From contig NZ_CAKD01000021.1 in the NCBI RefSeq assembly GCF_000297025.1, forward strand, positions 1-64,000: a stretch of DNA of 64,000 nt. The letters are read 5' to 3'. The translations under genes and the position numbers were made by a program. Below are positions 52,470 to 60,766 of this stretch, piece after piece (position 1 is the first letter of the stretch; the number at the start of each line of letters is the position of its first letter). Below the pieces are notes generated by a model. It saw only the letters and a list, made by a program, of their open reading frames with translations, did no database searches and had not been told where the DNA came from. Source of the DNA: Lactobacillus pasteurii DSM 23907 = CRBIP 24.76 (GTDB lineage: Bacteria; Bacillota; Bacilli; Lactobacillales; Lactobacillaceae).

Positions 52470-52572
52470 CAAGAATCCTCCTCCCGTTAGATCGCTAACT
52501 TAAATTTTAGCATAAAGAAGGAATATGTGATAGTGAAGTAATAACAGTTGACATGCTAATTTTCTACTGCAT

Positions 52573-52606
52573 AAAAATACCAGCGAATCAGTTTTTGATT
52601 CGCTGG
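52573..52606 (-). terminator. Terminator after ribU
   Basis: CCAGCGAATCA and TGATTCGCTGG form an 11-bp stem with a 5-nt loop, followed by TATTTTT on the minus strand. Confidence 0.85.
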
Positions 52607-52613
52607 CAATTTC

Positions 52614-53306
52614 TTATCTAGCTAAATTAAATTTCTTTCTTACAAATGGACGGATGCTCTTAAGCACTGCTTCAAACAAAATGTAAACTACAACAGCGTT
52701 TATAGCACCTTTAATCAAGTTAAATGGAACAATGATTCCAAAAATGTAAGCACTCATTGATGGCAAATGCAATAACGCACCAAGGTAGTCATGAACTGTA
52801 AAGTTGTACAAAGCTGCATAACTGCCGATGTGTGGTACATTAGCCATTGATGTTACAGCGTACACTGGGGTCAAAATAAAGGCATTAGTCAAAGCCAAAA
52901 TAACTGTCATTGCCAAAATGCCAATAATCAAACCCACGATTGGCAACAAGTGGCCTTTTAGAGTTTTACGATTTTCTTGAGAAACGCTTTGTGCAATAAA
53001 GTAGAAAGGAAATGCAAATGACAAAGTAGCAACAAATGCAGCAAGTTGTCCAACTAAACTTGGAAGTGCAAAACCACTAAAAATCAACCCCAAAAGCATT
53101 CTGATAAATGCGATAAAAGCACCTGGTCCTGGACCAAAAATAAAAGTACCAATCGTAATTACTACATCTGAGAAATCAAATTTCAAAAATCCTATTCCAG
53201 GTAGAATTGGAAATTCAAATTTCATAATGACAAAAGCAATTGCCCCAATCAAAGCATAGGCGATAACATTAGATAAATTCTTAACTCCTGTATTTGTACG
53301 TTCCAT
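52614..53306 (-). CDS. ribU: Riboflavin ECF transporter S component RibU
   Basis: The product is 230 aa with about six membrane helices. Substrate-binding component for riboflavin uptake with the shared ECF energising module, which is not in this window. Features: LKFDFSDVVITIGTFIFGPG and RMLLGLIFSG. An FMN riboswitch and terminator precede it, which supports the assignment independently. Confidence 0.93.
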   Translation of the reverse strand: MERTNTGVKNLSNVIAYALIGAIAFVIMKFEFPILPGIGFLKFDFSDVVITIGTFIFGPGPGAFIAFIRMLLGLIFSGFALPSLVGQLAAFVATLSFAFPFYFIAQSVSQENRKTLKGHLLPIVGLIIGILAMTVILALTNAFILTPVYAVTSMANVPHIGSYAALYNFTVHDYLGALLHLPSMSAYIFGIIVPFNLIKGAINAVVVYILFEAVLKSIRPFVRKKFNLAR

Positions 53307-53321
53307 ATATATCTCTCCTTA

Positions 53322-53362
53322 AGAAAATAAGAATAGGTCTGTTGCTTCAGCAACAGACCTAT
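53322..53362 (-). terminator. Expression-platform terminator of the FMN riboswitch
   Basis: A 14-bp stem, ATAGGTCTGTTGCT with AGCAACAGACCTAT, has a 2-nt gap at its tip and is followed by TCTTATTTTC on the minus strand. AGACAGACC just upstream could pair with part of the stem to form an antiterminator. Confidence 0.7.
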
Positions 53363-53401
53363 ATCAAAACCATATTCTTAAGTCATCTAATACATGGTCT
53401 G

Positions 53402-53510
53402 TCTTCTTCCATCTAGACTATAACTATCGGTATCTTAAAGAATTCAGCCACTCGCGTGGGTCGCGGACTTTCACCGCCGGTCGGGACTTTCACCCTGCCC
53501 TGAAGACAAC
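53402..53510 (-). promoter_or_regulatory. FMN riboswitch aptamer (RFN element)
   Basis: The conserved core is clear on the minus strand: CTTCAGGGCAGGGTGAAA, then GACCGGCGGT and AAAGTCCGCGACCC, ending GATGGAAGAAG, which closes P1. FMN binding should favour the downstream terminator and switch off ribU. Confidence 0.95.
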
Positions 53511-53540
53511 AAACTATTCAATTTTGATTACGCTTACATT

Positions 53541-54260
53541 CTAGCTTAATCTGTGCAATCTGTCAACCTCTAAGCGTGACAATTCGCGATAATCTCCTGA
53601 TTGCAAACCAACTAAGTCTAAAAATGCATATTTTTCTCTCGACAGCTTGATCACTGGATGGTTTACTGCTTTAAACATTTTCTTGACTTGGTGGTATTTT
53701 CCTTCGTGAATTGTCAATTGTACCAACTGGGTATTCTTCTTAGGATTCGTCTTCAAAACTTTTACTTTTGCTTTAGCACTCTTAAATCCATCAAAAGTTA
53801 CACCCTTTTTTAGAGCAATAATTTCTTCAGGAGCAAGTTGTCCTTCTATTTTAGCAATATAAACCTTATCAACTTTATGCTTAGGGTGCATCAATTTGTT
53901 AGCAAGCTTTCCATCATTAGTCATCAAAAGCGCACCTGAAGTATCATAATCCAATCTTCCAATTGGGTATAAACGATATGGCACATCTTCAAAATAATCT
54001 ACAACTGTTTTTCTACCCTTTTCGTCTTTTACAGTTGAGACAACGCCTCTTGGCTTATAAAAAAGATAAGTGTGCAAGCTTTCTCTTTCAATTGGTTCTC
54101 CATCAACGGTGATATTGCTAAAAGTATCTACCTTGGTTCCCAAAACAGTAACTACTTTTCCATCTACGCGAACACGTCCTTCCTGGATCATTTTTTCAGC
54201 TTTTCTTCTGGAAGCAATCCCAGCTTCAGCTATCACTTTTTGTAATCTTTCTAATGCCAT
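53541..54260 (-). CDS. rluB: 23S rRNA pseudouridine synthase, RsuA/RluB family
   Basis: The product is 239 aa. N-terminal S4 domain (LQKVIAEAGIASRRKAEKMI), then the pseudouridine synthase domain with catalytic Asp in YPIGRLDYDTSGALLMTNDG and YHQVKKMFKAV. The start overlaps the scpB stop (TAATG). Confidence 0.92.
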   Translation of the reverse strand: MALERLQKVIAEAGIASRRKAEKMIQEGRVRVDGKVVTVLGTKVDTFSNITVDGEPIERESLHTYLFYKPRGVVSTVKDEKGRKTVVDYFEDVPYRLYPIGRLDYDTSGALLMTNDGKLANKLMHPKHKVDKVYIAKIEGQLAPEEIIALKKGVTFDGFKSAKAKVKVLKTNPKKNTQLVQLTIHEGKYHQVKKMFKAVNHPVIKLSREKYAFLDLVGLQSGDYRELSRLEVDRLHRLS

Positions 54261-54847
54261 TAATTTTTATCCTCTTCATTTTCTAAATCTGGCTGCTCAT
54301 TTTGCCCAAACAAATTCAAGCTTTCAGATTCATCATCTTCAAAATCTTCAATCAAAGGTAAGTCTGCCAATGACTTAAAATCAAAGTATTGTAAGAAGTA
54401 GCTTGTAGTAATATACAGATTTGGATGACCTGGTGCATTCTTTTTTCCATTAATTTTGATAAGACCACGCCAAATCAAGGTCTGCAAAGCCCCTGATGAA
54501 TTTACTCCTCTGATTTCGTCAATCTCTACTCTAGTTATTGGCTGCCTATAAGCAATGATTGCCAAAATTTCCAAAGCAGATTGACTCAAGTTCTTAGCTA
54601 AATCCTTTGAAAAATATCTTTCGACTATTCTACTAACCTTACTATTAGTAGTCAATTTGTAAAACTCATTAATTTGAACAACTTGAAACGCCGTTTGGGA
54701 ATCATTTTGATATTTTTCAGATAATTGCTCTACTAGTTTTTCTAGCTCAGCTGAATTAATCTCTAATAGCTCAGCTAAAGCCTGCCAACTAATTCCATCA
54801 TCACCTGCTAGATACAATAGCGCTTCTAACTCTGCCAACTTATCCAT
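54260..54847 (-). CDS. scpB: Segregation and condensation protein B
   Basis: The product is 195 aa with two winged-helix domains: [20 protein letters not shown] and [20 protein letters not shown], with [18 protein letters not shown]. Partner of ScpA and Smc in chromosome condensation. It follows scpA by 7 nt. Confidence 0.94.
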   Translation of the reverse strand: MDKLAELEALLYLAGDDGISWQALAELLEINSAELEKLVEQLSEKYQNDSQTAFQVVQINEFYKLTTNSKVSRIVERYFSKDLAKNLSQSALEILAIIAYRQPITRVEIDEIRGVNSSGALQTLIWRGLIKINGKKNAPGHPNLYITTSYFLQYFDFKSLADLPLIEDFEDDESESLNLFGQNEQPDLENEEDKN

Positions 54848-54854
54848 CCTACAC

Positions 54855-55580
54855 CTAACAGCTTTCTAACTTAATATCTCTAAAATCATGTGATTGACTT
54901 GCTTTAATTTCTTGATTTTTGCATAATTCCAGCATCGCTAAGAATAGCCCAATTGCTTCAGAGATGTTTGTTAAAGATTTGATACATTTGAAAAAGCTGA
55001 CGCTTTTTTCTGTTTTCAGTTTTCGCTTTAGTAACAACATCATTTCATCAACTGATCGGGTCTTAATTTCAACCTCAGCAACAGCTTCTTGCTTAAAGCT
55101 AGCTTTTTTCAAAATTTCTGAAAAAGCTAGCGCTAAATCTTCTGCGTTAATTTGCCCTCGTGGCAATGGCGCTATCCGATCACTATCTAAACTACTAGGT
55201 TCCTTGCTAGCAGTTAATGGCAATTCATCCTGTCTGTTTTTAAAATAATTGGCAATATTTTTGAAAACAGAATACTGAATCAGCTGCTCAACCAGCTCTT
55301 CTCGTGGATCTTCTGAATATTCTTCTTCACTGACAAAATCATTCTTTGGCAACAAATATTGCGACTTTATCCTTAATAAAGTTGATGACATCACAAAATA
55401 CTCACCTGCCAGTTGCAAATTCAACTCTTTCATTCGTTGAATATATGCTAAATATTGGTGAGTTATCTTAGCGATTGGAATATCATAGATATCTATTTTT
55501 TGTGATCGAATCAAATGTAATAGTAAATCCAATGGGCCTTCAAAATTGGGCAATTCAACAGTCAAATCTTGGTTATCCAC
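54855..55580 (-). CDS. scpA: Segregation and condensation protein A
   Basis: The product is 241 aa, the kleisin of the Smc complex. N-terminal motif [20 protein letters not shown] and [18 protein letters not shown] are typical; the C-terminal winged helix starts near [20 protein letters not shown]. It is followed by scpB and rluB, the usual order. Confidence 0.94.
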   Translation of the reverse strand: MDNQDLTVELPNFEGPLDLLLHLIRSQKIDIYDIPIAKITHQYLAYIQRMKELNLQLAGEYFVMSSTLLRIKSQYLLPKNDFVSEEEYSEDPREELVEQLIQYSVFKNIANYFKNRQDELPLTASKEPSSLDSDRIAPLPRGQINAEDLALAFSEILKKASFKQEAVAEVEIKTRSVDEMMLLLKRKLKTEKSVSFFKCIKSLTNISEAIGLFLAMLELCKNQEIKASQSHDFRDIKLESC

Positions 55581-55595
55581 TAACTTTGATCCCCT

Positions 55596-55940
55596 TTAAT
55601 GTAATAATTTCAACAAGTAAGTACATTCTGGAATGGCAGTTATGCGCTTTTTTACGTGTGCATCTGCTAATTCATTCAAAAGCTTACGTTGATTTTCTTC
55701 ATCCCTAAAACCCGGAGCTAGCGATAAATAGCGAACGATTATAAAGTGCTCCGTTTCCTGTGTTCCAACTACACCTACGATGTTGTTGTACTCATTGCGA
55801 TATAAGTATAAACCGAATTCGTTGTCGCCATTTAACAGATCTATTTCATCCTTTAAGTTCTTTAAATTCTTGTAATCAGTTAAATAGGACAACAAACCCA
55901 TCGCAGTTTTTTCATAATCTTTTTTGTACGGTATCAGCAT
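55596..55940 (-). CDS. ribT: RibT-like GNAT acetyltransferase
   Basis: The product is 114 aa and resembles RibT: MLIPYKKDYEKTAMGLLSYL at the start and a GNAT-like ARYLSLAP-type strand, HFIIVRYLSLAPGF. In many lactobacilli it lies between xerD and scpA. Its substrate is unknown; a true riboflavin role is not shown. Confidence 0.78.
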   Translation of the reverse strand: MLIPYKKDYEKTAMGLLSYLTDYKNLKNLKDEIDLLNGDNEFGLYLYRNEYNNIVGVVGTQETEHFIIVRYLSLAPGFRDEENQRKLLNELADAHVKKRITAIPECTYLLKLLH

Positions 55941-55948
55941 TGAATCAC

Positions 55949-56848
55949 CTAGTTTCGTGGATGAGTTTGACGATAAACTTCTATAATATGCTTTTGCGTC
56001 AAATTAGTGTAAATTTGCGTCGTGCTGATATCTGAGTGGCCTAAAATTTCTTGAACAACTCTTAAATCTGCTCCATTTTCCAATAAATGAGTCGCAAAAG
56101 TATGGCGCAAAGTATGGGGAGTTACATCTTTGTCAATTTGAGCTAGTAGACAATATTTCTTAATCAATTGCCAAACAGCCTGTCTAGTTAGCTTGCCTCC
56201 ACGGCCGTTAAGGAATACATAATCGTTGTATTTTCCACTCTTTAAAATCAGCTCATCTCTGACCTTCTCATTATAGGTTTCAAGCCATTTTAAAGCCAAA
56301 TCACTGATTGGAACCAATCTTTCCTTAGAACCCTTACCCAAAACTCTGATCAACTTCAAGTCTAAGTGAATGTTGTCTTCAGTTAGATTAGTCAGTTCGC
56401 TTACTCTCATCCCTGTTGCATAAAGAGTTTCCAGCATAGCCCGATCTCTGATCCCTAACTTAGTATCAACATCTGGCTGCTCCAATAGCCTTTCCATCTC
56501 ATTGACAGATAAAGCTACTGGTAAATGTCTTTCTTTTTTAGGTGGATCAATTTCGATCATTGGATTGAGCTTTTGGATATTTTGTCTAGCCATCCATTGA
56601 TAAAATTTTCTCAAACTAGAAATCAATCTACTAATTGAACTAGAAGCCTTGCCTTGATCTTTCTCATAAGCTAAAAAAGCATCAATATCAGTAGCTTGTG
56701 TAGGCCAAGTTTTAAATTCGTTTTCAGTAAGATAAGTCAAAAACTCTAATAAATCTTGTCGATAGGCCAACACTGTATTATTGCTCAATCCGCGCTCTAA
56801 TTGTATATAGCGTAAATAATCCTCAATTTGTTCTTCTAACTTAGTCAT
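55949..56848 (-). CDS. xerD: Site-specific recombinase XerD
   Basis: The product is 299 aa from the ATG at 56848 (GGAAGAA upstream), which overlaps the cvfB end. Tyrosine recombinase residues: Arg in YATGMRVSELT, His/Arg in TPHTLRHTFATHL, His in EILGHSDIS and Tyr in TQIYTNLTQ. It resolves chromosome dimers at dif. The length is standard for XerC/D and it lacks the arm-binding domain of phage integrases. Confidence 0.9.
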   Translation of the reverse strand: MTKLEEQIEDYLRYIQLERGLSNNTVLAYRQDLLEFLTYLTENEFKTWPTQATDIDAFLAYEKDQGKASSSISRLISSLRKFYQWMARQNIQKLNPMIEIDPPKKERHLPVALSVNEMERLLEQPDVDTKLGIRDRAMLETLYATGMRVSELTNLTEDNIHLDLKLIRVLGKGSKERLVPISDLALKWLETYNEKVRDELILKSGKYNDYVFLNGRGGKLTRQAVWQLIKKYCLLAQIDKDVTPHTLRHTFATHLLENGADLRVVQEILGHSDISTTQIYTNLTQKHIIEVYRQTHPRN

Positions 56849-57725
56849 TGCTTTCTTCCGGATCATTAATTAGGGTAATAGTTCCCGCAACTTTATCTTC
56901 AGTTATCCATTTATTCTTCAACAAATGTCCCAATGCACGTTTGAAGGCAGACTTAGAAATGCCAAAATATCTCTTAATTTCAGCTGCGTCCGATTTGTCG
57001 TAAAATGGCAAAGTCTTGGTTTCCATTCTTCGCAAACTCATTAAAATCATTTGCGCGTCTTCATCGATCTCTTCAAAAGCTCTTGGCAAACAACTTAAGT
57101 TAAGTCGACCATATTGACTAATACCAATAACTCTCGCCTTAAATTGTTCTCCTAAACGAAGTGGTCGAATCATTTCGCTAGCATGAACAAAGGCCAAATA
57201 ATAATCACTAGTCAACGCAAAGGCACCAATTTCTCGACTAGCATAGACAGTTGCAAAAACATTAGTATTATTCATACCATTTGGAAAATTGGCAGATACT
57301 TGTTCAAAGATACCTCCATCAGCCAATTTTGCCCAAATACGATCTTTTTCATCTGTTTCCAGCTTCACAAATAATTTGTCACCCTTTTGTGGCCAGCGAC
57401 TCTTTTCAAGGGGAAGATCATCCATTGACAAAACAACATCTTTATCTGGCAATCCTATATCAACAAAAACCCCTAAATCATAGCGGACTTCTGTCACCTT
57501 ACCCCAACCATATTGATCAGGTTGAGCATATGGCAAAAATTGCGTCATTTCACGATCATGATGCTTATTGTCGTAAATAAATCCTGACACTTCATCACCA
57601 ATCTTTGGCATTTCTTCTTGAGTAATTTCTTGTTTTTTTAATTTATAGGTAAAACCATCAATTTGAACGTAGTATGCTCTATCGTTTTCATCGGTAATTT
57701 TTCCTGATCTAATTGTACCCAGCAT
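56841..57725 (-). CDS. cvfB: CvfB family S1 RNA-binding protein
   Basis: The product is 294 aa with three S1-like domains (for example LGVFVDIGLPDKDVVLSMDD and YYLAFVHASEMIRPLR) and a C-terminal winged helix (RYFGISKSAFKRALGHLLKN). The family (YitL/CvfB) affects virulence regulators in staphylococci. It overlaps xerD by 8 nt. Confidence 0.88.
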   Translation of the reverse strand: MLGTIRSGKITDENDRAYYVQIDGFTYKLKKQEITQEEMPKIGDEVSGFIYDNKHHDREMTQFLPYAQPDQYGWGKVTEVRYDLGVFVDIGLPDKDVVLSMDDLPLEKSRWPQKGDKLFVKLETDEKDRIWAKLADGGIFEQVSANFPNGMNNTNVFATVYASREIGAFALTSDYYLAFVHASEMIRPLRLGEQFKARVIGISQYGRLNLSCLPRAFEEIDEDAQMILMSLRRMETKTLPFYDKSDAAEIKRYFGISKSAFKRALGHLLKNKWITEDKVAGTITLINDPEESND

Positions 57726-57782
57726 GAATAAGTTCTCCTACTTTACATATTTCTTTTTATTAGTATACGCAAAATCTAGGTA

Positions 57783-57815
57783 AAAGAAAATAGCCAGCTG
57801 TAATAGCTGACTATT
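57783..57815 (-). terminator. Terminator after pyk
   Basis: AATAGTCAGCT and AGCTGGCTATT form an 11-bp stem (one G-T) with a 5-nt loop, followed by TTCTTTTA on the minus strand. Confidence 0.8.
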
Positions 57816-57835
57816 TTTAAAGTTTTATTTACTTA

Positions 57836-59605
57836 TTAAAGGTTTGAGATTTCACCTTGGTAAACAGCACCGCGACGTGAGTCAACAGTTACAGTTGAAC
57901 CATCTGAAATCTTGCTGGTTGCTTCTGAAGTACCTACAACAACTGGGATACCTAATGACAAACCAACAACAGCAGCGTGTGAAGTTAAACCTGAAGCTTC
58001 AACAACTAAACCTGCTGCCTTCTTAATAGCTGGCATGTAGTCAGGGTCAGTTACCTTTGAAACTAAGATGTCACCATCTTTAACCTTAGTGTTTGCTTCT
58101 TCTGCTGAAGTTGCAACAACTGCCTTACCAACAACTGAACCGTTACCTACGCCCAAACCTTGAGCAAGCTTGTTACCGATAATTTGTAACTTCATAACGT
58201 TAGTTGTACCTGAGTCACCAACTGGAACACCAGCAACGATGATTACAAGGTCGCCATCCTTAACGAAGCCTCGAGCCTTAGCAACTTCTGCTGCCTTTTC
58301 GAACATGTCATCAGTTGATGATGGCTTTTCTGACAATAATGGTTGTACACCCCAAACAACTGCTAATGAGTGTTGGATCTTTTCATCGAAAGTCAAAGCA
58401 AGGATGTCAGCATCTGGACGGTACTTAGAAATCATTCTAGCAGTGTAACCAGACTTAGTTGCAGTAATGATAGTCTTTACACCTAATTCTTCTGCAGTTC
58501 TAACAACTGATTCACCAATAGCTTCAGTTACGTTTGAACCCTTGTATTCTTCGAATCTTTGAAGTGCTAAAGTGTTACGCTTTTGCATTTCCTTTTCAGT
58601 TCTTACATCAATGTCGTGCATAGCTTGAACTGACTTAACTGGGTACAAACCGTTTGCTGATTCACCTGAAAGCATAGTTGCGTCAGTACCGTCTAAAACA
58701 GCGTTAGCAACGTCAGTTACTTCGGCACGAGTTGGACGTGGGTTTTCTTGCATTGAGTCAAGCATTTGAGTAGCAGTAATAACTGGCTTACCTAAAGCGT
58801 TGCACTTTCTGATCAAGTTCTTTTGAACAAATGGAACGTTGATGAATGGAATTTCAACACCCATGTCACCACGAGCAACCATTAAACCATCTGAAACTTG
58901 AAGAATTGAGTCAATGTTGTCAATACCTTCTTGTGATTCAATCTTAGGGAAGATCTTTACGTAGTCTGCACCTGCTTCTTCACAAAGTGCACGAATGTCC
59001 AAAACGTCTTGAGCCTTACGTACAAATGATGCGAAGATGTAGTTAATACCGTGTTGCAAACCAAATCTAATGTCGTCAGTATCCTTTTCAGTGATACCTG
59101 GGAGGCGAATTTCAACGCCAGGTGCGTTAACACCCTTCTTTGAGCCGATTAAACCAGTGTTTTCAGCCTTAGTAACTAATTCCTTGTTAGCTTCATCTTT
59201 TTCAGTGATCACTAAGTCAACAGTACCGTCGTCGATTAAAACGTGGCCACCTACGTGAGTATCGTCGTAAAGACCTGGATAAGTAACGTAGATCTTGTCC
59301 TTGTTACCAGTCTTAGTAGCATCCATAGAAATACGGATAACGTCACCAGTGTTAATAGTGAACTTGCCGCCTTCTTGGTCAGTGGTTCTGATTTCAGCAC
59401 CCTTAGTATCAAGAGCGATACTCAAAAGCTTACCAGTTTCCTTTTCTACTTCACGAACCATCTTCATTCTTGAAAGGTGTTCTTCGTGATCACCGTGTGA
59501 GAAATTGAAACGGAATACATTTGCACCAGCTTCAACCAACTTAGTAATAGTTTCTTTATCGTTTGATGCTGGTCCTAAAGTACTAACAATCTTAGTTTTC
59601 TTCAT
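57836..59605 (-). CDS. pyk: Pyruvate kinase
   Basis: The product is 589 aa from the ATG at 59605; the ATG at 59626 coincides with the ribosome binding site. Signatures: MKKTKIVSTLGPASND, FPKIESQEGIDNID, MVARGDMGVEIPF and ITATQMLDSMQENPRPTRAE. The extra C-terminal domain (about 475-589, with GLTSHAAVVGLSLGIPVVVG) is the PEP-utilizer-like part found in Bacillus-type enzymes. It follows pfkA by 28 nt, so the two form a glycolytic operon. Confidence 0.95.
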   Translation of the reverse strand: MKKTKIVSTLGPASNDKETITKLVEAGANVFRFNFSHGDHEEHLSRMKMVREVEKETGKLLSIALDTKGAEIRTTDQEGGKFTINTGDVIRISMDATKTGNKDKIYVTYPGLYDDTHVGGHVLIDDGTVDLVITEKDEANKELVTKAENTGLIGSKKGVNAPGVEIRLPGITEKDTDDIRFGLQHGINYIFASFVRKAQDVLDIRALCEEAGADYVKIFPKIESQEGIDNIDSILQVSDGLMVARGDMGVEIPFINVPFVQKNLIRKCNALGKPVITATQMLDSMQENPRPTRAEVTDVANAVLDGTDATMLSGESANGLYPVKSVQAMHDIDVRTEKEMQKRNTLALQRFEEYKGSNVTEAIGESVVRTAEELGVKTIITATKSGYTARMISKYRPDADILALTFDEKIQHSLAVVWGVQPLLSEKPSSTDDMFEKAAEVAKARGFVKDGDLVIIVAGVPVGDSGTTNVMKLQIIGNKLAQGLGVGNGSVVGKAVVATSAEEANTKVKDGDILVSKVTDPDYMPAIKKAAGLVVEASGLTSHAAVVGLSLGIPVVVGTSEATSKISDGSTVTVDSRRGAVYQGEISNL

Positions 59606-59633
59606 TATTAAAAAAATCCTCTCCAAAAATCAA

Positions 59634-60599
59634 CTAATCTAACTTAGTCATTTCGTCATTAACGTCCAAAAGAGTAAAGTCGCCTTGGTGCTTAGCTTCG
59701 AATAAGTCCAAAATATCGTGAGTGTTAAGCTCGCCGTGTTCCATACCTACGGCCAAACCACCCTTGCCGTTTAGCAAGAGGTTTACAGCGTAGTTACCCA
59801 TCTTGGTTGCGTTAACTCTATCTTCCACAGTTGGTGAACCACCACGTTGCATGTGAGCAAGAACATTTGCACGTGCATCAAAGTCGCCGTACTTCAAAAG
59901 TTCTTCTCTAAACTCTTCAGCAGTCATTACACCTTCTGCAACTACTACGATACCATGATCTTTACCTTCTGCAAAGCCATGTTTAAGAGTTTCTGCAATC
60001 TTCTTAACGTCATATGGACGTTCAGGAATAACAATTCCATCTGCACCACTTGCTAAACCAACACGCATAGCAAGATCGCCGCAACCACGACCCATAACGT
60101 TAACAATAAATACACGGTGGTGACTACTTGCAGTGTCGCGAATCTTGTCAATTGCGTCCATTGCAGTAGTCGAAGCTGTGTCATAACCGATAGTGTATTC
60201 TGTATAAGGAATATCATTATCGATAGTTCCTGGCAAACCGATAGAGTTAATACCCAATCTAGTCAATGCCAAAGCACCGTGGTATGAGCCATCTCCACCG
60301 ATAACGATTACAGCGTCAATGCCGTGCTTTCTTAATTGTTCTGCACCCTTCTTTTGCACTTCTTCTTGTGCAAATTCAGGAAAACGTGCAGAGTACAAGA
60401 AAGTACCGCCAAGGTTGATCTTGTGGTCAACATCTGCAGTGGTCAAAGGAATGAAATCACCTGCAACCAAACCTGCAAATCCGTATCTAATACCAAAAAC
60501 TTCTAATCCATGGTGGATAGCAGTCTTAGTAACGGCTCTAACAGCTGCATTCATACCAGGGGCGTCTCCACCACTAGTCAAAATACCAATCCGTTTCAT
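59634..60599 (-). CDS. pfkA: ATP-dependent 6-phosphofructokinase
   Basis: The product is 321 aa. Motifs: [18 protein letters not shown] (1-25), GGDGSYHGA for [23 protein letters not shown] with the catalytic Asp, and [13 protein letters not shown]. It is the standard allosteric bacterial type. It leads the pfkA-pyk operon, with GAGGTGA before the ATG. A cre site lies upstream. Confidence 0.96.
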   Translation of the reverse strand: MKRIGILTSGGDAPGMNAAVRAVTKTAIHHGLEVFGIRYGFAGLVAGDFIPLTTADVDHKINLGGTFLYSARFPEFAQEEVQKKGAEQLRKHGIDAVIVIGGDGSYHGALALTRLGINSIGLPGTIDNDIPYTEYTIGYDTASTTAMDAIDKIRDTASSHHRVFIVNVMGRGCGDLAMRVGLASGADGIVIPERPYDVKKIAETLKHGFAEGKDHGIVVVAEGVMTAEEFREELLKYGDFDARANVLAHMQRGGSPTVEDRVNATKMGNYAVNLLLNGKGGLAVGMEHGELNTHDILDLFEAKHQGDFTLLDVNDEMTKLD

Positions 60600-60646
60600 G
60601 AATTCACCTCATCATGATAATTTGTGTAATTTCTCACATCAATTAG

Positions 60647-60686
60647 ATCTTACCATTTTTTTACAAAAAAATCTCTAAAAAAATGG
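60647..60686 (-). promoter_or_regulatory. pfkA promoter region with perfect inverted repeat
   Basis: Minus-strand TAAGAT (60652-60647) is a likely -10 box. ACCATTTTTTTA and TAAAAAAATGGT (60651-60686) form a perfect 12-bp inverted repeat directly upstream, overlapping the -35 region. The -35 match is weak, so activation is plausible. Confidence 0.4.
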
Positions 60687-60718
60687 TTTTATTTTTGCTT
60701 GTAAGCCTTTTATATAAC

Positions 60719-60732
60719 TGTTATCGCTTTCA
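60719..60732 (-). promoter_or_regulatory. Catabolite responsive element (cre) upstream of pfkA-pyk
   Basis: TGAAAGCGATAACA on the minus strand fits the CcpA cre consensus (TGWAANCGNTNWCA) at every position. Its centre is about 85 bp before the predicted pfkA start site, where CcpA usually activates. It lies after the dnaE stop. Confidence 0.7.
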
Positions 60733-60766
60733 TCTCTATGGGATCAACTCAGTCCATTTCAAATAA

